A DNA stretch of 17,927 nt from Chloroflexota bacterium (GTDB taxonomy: Bacteria; Chloroflexota; Anaerolineae; Anaerolineales; Anaerolineaceae), in the NCBI GenBank assembly GCA_023434145.1, contig JAEYTI010000107.1, positions 1-17,927 on the forward strand, read 5' to 3'. The position numbers were made by a program, and so were the translations under genes. Each line of letters starts with the position of its first letter. Within the stretch, counting starts at the first letter, position 1. A model generated the notes under the pieces. That model did not search any database, was not told the origin of the DNA, and saw nothing but the letters and a program-made list of their open reading frames with translations. Below are positions 12,585 through 17,927 of this stretch, one piece after another.

Positions 12585-13568
12585 ATGGCCGACAATATGC
12601 AGATTGCGCGGGTACAGGCGGTGCTGCCCAAGGCAGTGCGGGCGTGGATCTTTGACAAAAACGTAACGATGATCGGCGTGGGTTGGCCGGAACGTGACGG
12701 TCTATACGATCAAAGCCAGGTGGCGCTGTGCTTTCACGTGCGCCAGAAATACCATTCCGGCACTCAGTTGCAGGCTGCTGTCATGCGCGGTGTTACCGGG
12801 GGCACGATTCCACAGGAGATTGACGGTATCCCAACAGACGTACTTCAGACTGTGCCCCACCTGCATCAATTCTGGAACGGCTGGCGCACACGTTCCGCGC
12901 CGTCCAACCCCCGCGCGCGAGCGGTTCAACCAATCCAGGGCGGCGTAAGCATTGGCTGCGAGCGCCTGTATGGATCTGGCACGTTGGGTGGCCTGGTCGT
13001 CGATCGCCAGACGAAAAGGTTGATGTGCCTGAGCAACTGGCACGTGCTGGTAGCTCGGTGGAGCAACAGCCCCCCACAGCGGATTTATCAGCCTGGACGG
13101 CTGGATGGCGGAGCTGCGGGAAATACGTTCGCCTTCCTTGAGCGCGATGCGATGAAGGACAATCTGGATGCCGCGGTCGCCGCGCTGTACGGCGACCGCC
13201 CGCTGATCAACAACCAACTGGATATTGGCCCGGTGCGCGGGCTAACGCGCCCCATGTTGGGCATGAATGTAATCAAGTCGGGATACAAAACAAGGGTTAC
13301 GAAAGGCGTAATCACCCGCATCCACCTGATCACAAAGATGCGGTACGATGGCCAGGATCGCTTGATTCGCAGTGTATTTTATATCGACCGGCCACCTGAT
13401 TCGAGTACCGTAAGCGATGCGGGCGATTCTGGCTCGATGTGGCTGGAGGCAGCGACGCATTACGCGGTGGGCCTGCACTTTGCCGGTGGCAACTATCCGG
13501 AACACGCGCTGGCAATGGACATCAACGATGTGCTCGATTCGCTTGGGGTAGATATGGTCGCTGGTTAG
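12585..13568 (+). CDS. Intracellular trypsin-like serine protease (S1-type fold)
   Basis: A 327-aa protein with the full triad visible: His153 in CLSNWHVL, Asp195 in DNLDAAVAAL and Ser282 in DAGDSGSMW. GTLGGLVVD before the histidine and AVGLHFAGG after the serine are the usual flanking strands. Residues 1-95 form an N-terminal region with NVTMIGVGWPE and IPQEIDGIPTDVLQTV. This recalls the NVxGVGxG...IPxxIxGxPTDV domain found ahead of many bacterial trypsin-like proteins, some described as similar to plant NAL1. No signal peptide or transmembrane segment is seen, so it probably acts in the cytoplasm, unlike most S1 enzymes. The start is supported by AGGAGG 4 bases upstream. It lies between two proteins of unknown role and downstream of a SARP-type promoter. 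Confidence 0.88.
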   Translation: MADNMQIARVQAVLPKAVRAWIFDKNVTMIGVGWPERDGLYDQSQVALCFHVRQKYHSGTQLQAAVMRGVTGGTIPQEIDGIPTDVLQTVPHLHQFWNGWRTRSAPSNPRARAVQPIQGGVSIGCERLYGSGTLGGLVVDRQTKRLMCLSNWHVLVARWSNSPPQRIYQPGRLDGGAAGNTFAFLERDAMKDNLDAAVAALYGDRPLINNQLDIGPVRGLTRPMLGMNVIKSGYKTRVTKGVITRIHLITKMRYDGQDRLIRSVFYIDRPPDSSTVSDAGDSGSMWLEAATHYAVGLHFAGGNYPEHALAMDINDVLDSLGVDMVAG

Positions 13569-13612
13569 CAGAGGAATACAAGGAGCCTGGTGTTCAATAA
13601 TTCGGAGGTGGA

Positions 13613-14677
13613 ATGAACAACGGATCAAATGATCTGCCGCTTGACGGCAGCCCAGATGAACTGGATGTGCTCCAGTCGATCGGTGATATTGGTCCGCGAT
13701 ATGCGGAAGCATTGCGCCAGATTGGCGTACAAACCTTGGCCGATCTGGCGCGATACACGCCCGAATCGCTGGCACAAGAGCTGCGCGATAAGGCCGGTGT
13801 GCGGGTAACCCCAGATCGTATCCGGGCGAAGGACTGGATTGGCCAGGCGCGCAGCATGAGCGAAAATATTTCTTCCAGCCGTGCGCAGCAGGAATCGAAG
13901 CAATCCCCAGACGGTGGTATGGCCGGAGAAGAAGCGCCTGACGCTGAACCACTCCCAATGGGGCAACAACCACCACAAACCGAGATTAGCCCGGGAATGG
14001 AGTCGGCTGCCTGGCACGAGCGAGGCATGTTCACGATCCGCTTTATGGAGGGGATAGATAGTCACGGAAGGCGAGTATGGCAGGCGCGGGTATATAACGA
14101 AGGCGGCACCGGTCCAGAAGTGCCATTTGATGGCCTGGACTCCAGCCCATGGGTGCAGTGGATCTTTGAGCAGATGAATCTGGATTGGGAAGAATCGGAA
14201 GATCAAGAGGTGGTGGCGAGCTTCTTTGCAGCCGAGGAACTGACTGCCTCAGAATTGGACTCCTCTCAAATCGATCCGCTAGACGGTCAGATGAGTGACG
14301 CAGGAGCGGTGAGGGTGGCCTTTGAAGAGGTGGATGTGAATGCGTGGCCGCCTGATCCTGGACGCAGGTTGGAAGTTGAAGCGCGCTTCCGCTTCCAAGG
14401 CGAATATGCGCGCGAACTTGCTCAGGAGCGATCACCTTTCCTGGTTGAATTCTATCTAATTGACCTGATAAGCCAGACATCTCGCCAACTCGGCGAAAAT
14501 CGGGGGCAAATGGAGCCGGAGCGGGAAGTGTACGATCTACGGCAAAGCTTCGCTATGCCTGCCCCTGGTCAATACGAGCTGCAAACGATCTTGCTGCTGC
14601 CAGATCAGAACACCCGGGCCTTCCGTGATGGCCCGGCTTTCCACGTGGTGACGGAAGAACCGCGCAGCAGCGTGTAA
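13613..14677 (+). CDS. Helix-hairpin-helix (DUF4332-like) protein with beta-rich C-terminus
   Basis: A 354-aa protein with GGAGG four bases before the ATG. Residues ~18-85 (LQSIGDIGPRYAEALRQIGV, then TLADLARYTPESLAQEL) match the helix-hairpin-helix pattern of DUF4332-like domains, which in other proteins bind DNA or mediate protein contacts. A Gln/Glu/Pro-rich, probably disordered linker follows (~85-130). Next is a compact segment (MFTIRFMEGIDSHGRRVWQA, ~138-185), and last a beta-rich domain (~225-350) ending LPDQNTRAFRDGPAFHVV that could be immunoglobulin-like. It begins 44 bases after the protease gene and is the last gene in the group. No signal peptide is seen. It may be a scaffold or target-recognition partner of the protease; this is inference from position only. 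Confidence 0.83.
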   Translation: MNNGSNDLPLDGSPDELDVLQSIGDIGPRYAEALRQIGVQTLADLARYTPESLAQELRDKAGVRVTPDRIRAKDWIGQARSMSENISSSRAQQESKQSPDGGMAGEEAPDAEPLPMGQQPPQTEISPGMESAAWHERGMFTIRFMEGIDSHGRRVWQARVYNEGGTGPEVPFDGLDSSPWVQWIFEQMNLDWEESEDQEVVASFFAAEELTASELDSSQIDPLDGQMSDAGAVRVAFEEVDVNAWPPDPGRRLEVEARFRFQGEYARELAQERSPFLVEFYLIDLISQTSRQLGENRGQMEPEREVYDLRQSFAMPAPGQYELQTILLLPDQNTRAFRDGPAFHVVTEEPRSSV

Positions 14678-14708
14678 CACACAAAAACCCGCCGAGCCCG
14701 AACGGACG

Positions 14709-14981
14709 TTATTCTCCGTAATTTTCGATCCAGTTTTTGAACGGCGCCAGATAAGGGTCGTCAACTTCAACCGGGTATGCTATCTCAGCAGAGTTCAAGC
14801 TCCTATCACTGATCTCACCGGAATGAACGGCGTTCGGATCACCCTCTTCGAGGATTGAGCGGCTGTGGTTGGGCGGCCACTTCATCAGCAGCCTGCGCCC
14901 GCACGTTGGGCAAGCCCACACCTGCGAACCATCGGGATACGCCGCAGCCATCACCATCGTATGCTCATTATGCAAATGCAT
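14709..14981 (-). CDS. Small CPxCG-motif protein, 90 aa
   Basis: The ORF has a GGAG ribosome site about 7 bases before the ATG at 14981 (MHLHNEHTMVMAAAYPDG). Residues ~23-30 contain WACPTCGRRLL, half of a zinc ribbon; no second CxxC is present, so zinc would have to be shared by a dimer or bound by nearby His residues. The C-terminus is acidic (EVDDPYLAPFKNWIENYGE). It is convergent with the protease module, with only 31 bases between stop codons. No family is recognised. A small regulatory or adaptor protein is plausible, but nothing in the sequence fixes a function. Confidence 0.65.
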   Translation of the reverse strand: MHLHNEHTMVMAAAYPDGSQVWACPTCGRRLLMKWPPNHSRSILEEGDPNAVHSGEISDRSLNSAEIAYPVEVDDPYLAPFKNWIENYGE

Positions 14982-15172
14982 TCATAACTCCTTCTACCAA
15001 TAATCGTAGCAATAAAGTGAGCCAGCCAACAATCCACTGGCTTTCAAATGCGAACGTTAAGCCGCATTAGCTTTTGAATTGTAGCTGTTTTCAAGGCGAA
15101 GAATATCAATATCTCGTTAATTTCTCTCAAAATATCGTTACAAGCCCATTAATATTGCCCATTTTTGCGTTT

Positions 15173-15189
15173 CATGGTGATTTACCATG
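15173..15189. promoter_or_regulatory. Candidate operator over the -35 of the 15214 gene
   Basis: CATGGT (15173-15178) and ACCATG (15184-15189) form a perfect 6-bp inverted repeat with a 5-base spacer. It overlaps the -35-like element TTTACC (15181-15186). A dimeric repressor bound here would block the promoter. The rest of 14982-15172 is AT-rich and shows no gene. Confidence 0.4.
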
Positions 15190-15207
15190 CTGCGAATCCA
15201 GTATACT
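15181..15207 (+). promoter_or_regulatory. Promoter for a probably leaderless mRNA
   Basis: TTTACC (15181-15186, 4 of 6) and TATACT (15202-15207, 5 of 6) are separated by 15 bases, slightly short. The ATG at 15214 begins 7 bases after the -10, where transcription would start. There is no Shine-Dalgarno before this ATG, so the mRNA is probably leaderless. Confidence 0.5.
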
Positions 15208-15213
15208 GTAACC

Positions 15214-15573
15214 ATGGACAGCATGCCATTGTTCAACCTGAACCCGGATGAGGGGCACGAAGACGAAATCTCGCGTGGCGCGGAGCAGATCACCCTCACC
15301 CGAGCGGGCGGCGAGGTGCTTGCGCTGGATCCGCATGGCACGCGTATTACCGTTAAGGACGAGCACGCGCCGCTTTCACAGATGAACGAAGACTGGGGCG
15401 CGGTGTGCGAGGTCTTCCGGCAGGCAGTCGATACATTTGCGCAATCGCCGGATGTTGCGCTGCGGCTGGGCGACGAGATCGCGATCCGCTACCCGGGGCG
15501 AGCGGCGGCACTGGTGCTGCGGGTGATCGAGATGGAAAACGGGCGCGCGAAAGTGACGATCAGTACCCGCTAA
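15214..15573 (+). CDS. Unknown 119-aa protein
   Basis: No family is recognised. I start at the ATG at 15214 (MDSMPLFNLNPDEG) and not at the in-frame ATG at 15187, because the latter lies upstream of the TATACT -10 box and has no ribosome site. The N-terminal ~35 residues are acidic and polar. The middle has alternating strands (EVLALDPHGTRITVKDEHAP), then an amphipathic helix (WGAVCEVFRQAVDTFAQ) and a C-terminal beta section (DEIAIRYPGRAAALVLRVIE) ending AKVTISTR. It looks like a small cytoplasmic alpha/beta protein. Its stop codon overlaps, tail to tail, the stop of the esterase gene on the other strand. Confidence 0.75.
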   Translation: MDSMPLFNLNPDEGHEDEISRGAEQITLTRAGGEVLALDPHGTRITVKDEHAPLSQMNEDWGAVCEVFRQAVDTFAQSPDVALRLGDEIAIRYPGRAAALVLRVIEMENGRAKVTISTR

Positions 15574-16778
15574 CGCTGCGACCCATCGGGCAGGTGCAGG
15601 TCGGCGAAGTCCATAAAACGGTCCCAGTCGTAAGCGGTTACATCATGCTTGCCCGGTCGGATGTGATAGCCAATACGGCTCATCACCGGTTGGTTGATGG
15701 GCGGCATTACCTGCGCGGGGAAGGGATCTTCGAAGCCCAGCAGCCGGTACACAGGCGCGGCATGTACGGCGGCGAGAAACTCCCCGTGCGGATCGGACCA
15801 TACATCCTCCACGGCGCTGGCAATGTAAACCGGGCGTGGGGCCATCAGGGCGATCAGCATATGCTGGTCGAAGGGCAGCCGTTCTTCGCGGCGGTTGTAC
15901 TGTTGGAAGTTCTTGCAGAACCAGTGCGGGAAGCGCGTGTTGATCAGCCCGACCGTTTCACCGATGCGGCGTTTGGAGAGTGCTGCGCCGCCGCAGCCGG
16001 AATTATTGGAAATCACCAGGGCAAAGCGCTCGTCCTGCGCGCCCGCCCAAACGGCTGCCTTGCCCAGCCGCGAATGCCCGTGCACGATCACTCGATACGG
16101 ATCGACTGCCGGGTCGGTTTGCAGATAGTCCATTGCGCGGCTGAGCCCCCAGGCCCACGCGCCGATTGAGCCCCACGCATCTGCGCTGGGGTTCGACTGG
16201 CCAGGCTGATAAAACAGCGGGTGGATGCCGTTCTGGAAGCCGTCATCGAAATCGGGGTCCAGGTCGCCATAGGAGGCGGTGGCTACAGCATAGCCACGCG
16301 TGAGGATGCGCGGTACAGGCCAGCGGGAGGCAGCAGATCCTCGCTCGGCCAGGGTATCGGAAGGGATGCCGCCGGGGGTAGGCGTTATGCCCGGGTCTGG
16401 CTGGATGCTGTGATTGCCCTGGAAGTTCAGCCCGAGGAAGACCGGGGCCGGGCGGGTTGTGTTGTTCGGCAGGTACAGCAGCAGGCGCAGCGCGGGACCA
16501 TCCAAACGCTCGCCAAAACGGATCGTAACCTCCTTACGCGTCGCCAGCCCTTCCAGGGCCGAGCGATCTTCGCCAGTGATGGACACAAACTGTGGCATTT
16601 CTGCGGCCGGAGTCCGGCCAAACATCTGCGCGGCGAACAGGTCCAGGATTTCCGCGCGGCGTGCGGGCCAATCCCCAGCGCCGGCGAGCAGTTCTCCGCT
16701 GGCAAAGGTTAGCGGATCGGGCAGGGTATAGGGAGGGATCAACGCTTCGTCGTAATTGGGGGTTTCTTGTTCGGTCAT
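15570..16778 (-). CDS. Alpha/beta hydrolase, CE15 glucuronoyl esterase-like
   Basis: A 402-aa protein with the nucleophile elbow VHGHSRLGKAAVWAGAQDER (Ser236), typical of bacterial CE15 glucuronoyl methylesterases, which cut the ester between lignin and glucuronoxylan. Other family-like blocks are FLGLNFQGNHS, ISNNSGCGGAALSKRRIGE, RFPHWFCKNF and LMAPRPVYIASAVEDVWSDP (candidate acidic residue), and GKHDVTAYDW (catalytic His378). No signal peptide is seen, which is odd for an enzyme acting on wood polymers and suggests imported oligosaccharide esters or another ester as substrate. The start has AGGAG 8 bases upstream. Adjacent sugar-related genes agree with carbohydrate use. Relation to acetyl xylan esterase-type hydrolases cannot be excluded. 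Confidence 0.85.
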   Translation of the reverse strand: MTEQETPNYDEALIPPYTLPDPLTFASGELLAGAGDWPARRAEILDLFAAQMFGRTPAAEMPQFVSITGEDRSALEGLATRKEVTIRFGERLDGPALRLLLYLPNNTTRPAPVFLGLNFQGNHSIQPDPGITPTPGGIPSDTLAERGSAASRWPVPRILTRGYAVATASYGDLDPDFDDGFQNGIHPLFYQPGQSNPSADAWGSIGAWAWGLSRAMDYLQTDPAVDPYRVIVHGHSRLGKAAVWAGAQDERFALVISNNSGCGGAALSKRRIGETVGLINTRFPHWFCKNFQQYNRREERLPFDQHMLIALMAPRPVYIASAVEDVWSDPHGEFLAAVHAAPVYRLLGFEDPFPAQVMPPINQPVMSRIGYHIRPGKHDVTAYDWDRFMDFADLHLPDGSQR

Positions 16779-16874
16779 GGCGGTTTCTCCTTGATTGTAT
16801 CTGCACGCTCCATTGTAGATGCGTTGGGAAGATCGACCTGTAGAAATAGTCCGTAATTTGTTAGTGAGGTGACT

Positions 16875-16902
16875 ATGACAATCCCCATGAGAAGCGTATA
16901 AT
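16875..16902 (+). promoter_or_regulatory. Strong promoter of the VOC-YhcH pair
   Basis: ATGACA (16875-16880, 5 of 6) and a perfect TATAAT (16897-16902) are separated by 16 bases. Transcription from about 16909 would give a 5' UTR of some 125 nt. That UTR contains GTTTTGTG and its reverse complement CACAAAAC with a 23-nt loop, which may fold. I see no gene between 16779 and 17034. Confidence 0.75.
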
Positions 16903-17034
16903 TTACTAGAATTCTGGAACTGCTCAGCCCGGTTTTATTGTTTTGTGCGTGATTTGCTATCCGGCACTCTCACAAAACACCCGGCGGACCGGTAAAGGAT
17001 TTTTTCTTCGCAGTCAAAGAACAAAGGAGATGTT

Positions 17035-17409
17035 ATGGTTTTCGCGAACGGGCAGTTCCGGGTGATCTTTTCTCCACAAGATTATGAAGCGAGCGTGGCT
17101 TTTTACCGCGATGGGTTGGGCTTGCCGCTCGATCATGATTGGGATTTTGGCGGTGGTGACCGGGGGGCGGTTTTTATCGCCGGTGGTGGGATGGTGGAAT
17201 TGATCGGGCTGATGCCGGGGCAGGAGTACGTTCAGCCGAAGGGCATGGGGCTGCTGATCCAGGTGGATGACGCGGACCGCTGGCACAAGCTGGCCGGTGA
17301 GCGCGGGCTGACCGTGATTCAGGAGCCGACCAGCTACCCATGGGGTCACCGCATCGTGCGGGTGGCGGATCCGGATGGCATTGTTGTGTCGCTGTTCTCT
17401 TTGATCTAA
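17035..17409 (+). CDS. VOC family (glyoxalase/bleomycin-resistance fold) protein
   Basis: A 124-aa single-domain protein of normal VOC length. It has two beta-alpha-beta-beta-beta halves: FRVIFSPQDYEASVAFYRDG with LPLDHDW and AVFIAGGGMVELIG in the first, and GLLIQVDDADRWHKLAGERG with VADPDGIVVSLFSLI in the second. The PWGHRIVRVADPDG block is characteristic of the family C-terminus. Members bind a metal or a small molecule and include dioxygenases, lyases and antibiotic-binding proteins; the ligand here is unknown. AGGAG lies 5 bases before the ATG. It is first in a two-gene unit, 30 bases ahead of a YhcH-like gene. Confidence 0.9.
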   Translation: MVFANGQFRVIFSPQDYEASVAFYRDGLGLPLDHDWDFGGGDRGAVFIAGGGMVELIGLMPGQEYVQPKGMGLLIQVDDADRWHKLAGERGLTVIQEPTSYPWGHRIVRVADPDGIVVSLFSLI

Positions 17410-17439
17410 TTTGCCCAATACGCGCACAGGAGGCAAACG

Positions 17440-17907
17440 ATGATCGTGGCAGCGCTGGAAGAATTGTACGGGCAGATCCCCAATCTGCCGCGCCTGAAAC
17501 AGGCGCTGGATTATATTTCGACGGCTCGCAGCCAGGATTTGGCCGACGGTCGCTACGAGGTGGATGGCGAGCGCATGTACGTGCTGGTGCAGTCGTACGA
17601 AACACTGCTCGCCAACGAGTTCGCGAAGTACGAGGCGCACCGCCGCTATATTGACGTGCAGTACATCAGCGAAGGCGTGGAAATGATGGGCTGGGCGCCG
17701 CTGGACCAGATGCAGGTAAACAGCGAATACAACCCAGATAAGGACGTGGTTCTTGGCACCTGCCCGATCCATACAGCCTCACCGGTGAAGGTGGCGGCGG
17801 GGCAGGCGGCGATCTTCTTCCCAATGGATGCCCACGCGCCAAAACTGGCAGCCGCTGCGCCTTGCCCGATCAAGAAGATCGTGGTCAAGGTGCTGATCGA
17901 GGAATAG
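17440..17907 (+). CDS. YhcH/YjgK/YiaL family protein
   Basis: A 155-aa protein of typical length for this cupin-like family, whose members include EbgC, the small subunit of evolved beta-galactosidase, and proteins of sialic-acid and rare-sugar loci. Visible marks are MYVLVQSYETL, a strongly conserved EAHRRYIDVQYISEG block with likely metal-binding His/Asp, MGWAPL, AAIFFPMDAHAPKL (conserved FFPxDxHxP) and a C-terminal KKIVVKVLIEE. The start follows GGAGG at 7 bases. It is probably cytoplasmic. It may be an anomerase or isomerase-type enzyme for a sugar handled by the neighbouring genes. The 20 bases after the stop run to the window edge. Confidence 0.93.
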   Translation: MIVAALEELYGQIPNLPRLKQALDYISTARSQDLADGRYEVDGERMYVLVQSYETLLANEFAKYEAHRRYIDVQYISEGVEMMGWAPLDQMQVNSEYNPDKDVVLGTCPIHTASPVKVAAGQAAIFFPMDAHAPKLAAAAPCPIKKIVVKVLIEE

Positions 17908-17927
17908 CCTCCGTCTCAATTCAAACA

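Noticed and set aside
13242..13976. 244-aa minus-strand ORF
   Set aside because: It lies antisense across the protease and HhH genes, both with motifs and strong ribosome sites.
15187..15213. Upstream ATG for the 15214 gene
   Set aside because: It lies before the -10 box and has no Shine-Dalgarno.
17014..17772. 252-aa minus-strand ORF
   Set aside because: It is antisense to the VOC and YhcH genes, which have family motifs and ribosome sites.

Overview
The window is a gene-dense bacterial segment of about 57-60% GC, by impression. It uses strong AGGAGG-type Shine-Dalgarno sites, ATGA translational overlaps and many long perfect intergenic hairpins. A SARP/BTAD-type regulator, a Gfo/Idh/MocA plus sugar-isomerase pair, a CE15-type esterase and a heterodimeric ABC exporter occur together. 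That mix would suit a Chloroflexota (Anaerolineae-like) chromosome, but this is an inference from gene content, not a phylogenetic test.

Layout. (1) 1-111: the last 36 codons of a gene cut by the left edge, possibly a transposase. (2) 3157 to 270, minus strand: a Gfo/Idh/MocA oxidoreductase, a sugar phosphate isomerase/epimerase-like TIM barrel (4-bp overlap) and, after a hairpin, a creatininase-family amidohydrolase. It looks like a small catabolic operon. (3) 9387 to 3409, minus strand: a promoter, a ~310-nt structured leader with a 29-codon upstream ORF and two tandem intrinsic terminators, an ABC-F ribosome-protection-type ATPase, and the two halves of a heterodimeric ABC exporter. The three large genes are chained by ATGA overlaps, and a bidirectional terminator closes the unit. 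The leader has the architecture of ribosome-mediated attenuation, so the unit reads as a translation-inhibitor-inducible resistance operon. (4) 9515-11442, plus strand: a SARP/BTAD transcription factor with its own promoter, divergent from (3). (5) 11702-14677, plus strand: three direct heptamer repeats at an exact 11-bp period lie 8 bp upstream of a TAAAAT -10 box. This is the known layout of a SARP-dependent promoter. It precedes three genes in a row: an unknown protein, an intracellular trypsin-like protease with an intact His/Asp/Ser triad, and a helix-hairpin-helix (DUF4332-like) protein with a beta-rich C-terminus. This SARP-protease module is the best candidate for an undescribed system.

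(6) 14709-14981, minus strand: a small CPxCG-type protein. (7) 15214-15573, plus strand: an unknown 119-aa protein, probably from a leaderless mRNA. (8) 15570-16778, minus strand: a CE15-like alpha/beta hydrolase whose stop codon overlaps that of the previous gene. (9) 16875-17907, plus strand: a strong promoter, a VOC (glyoxalase-fold) protein and a YhcH/YjgK/YiaL protein.

From inspection I found no rRNA, tRNA, CRISPR array or complete insertion sequence. Six long, unrelated, near-perfect inverted repeats sit between genes; only some look like ordinary terminators.
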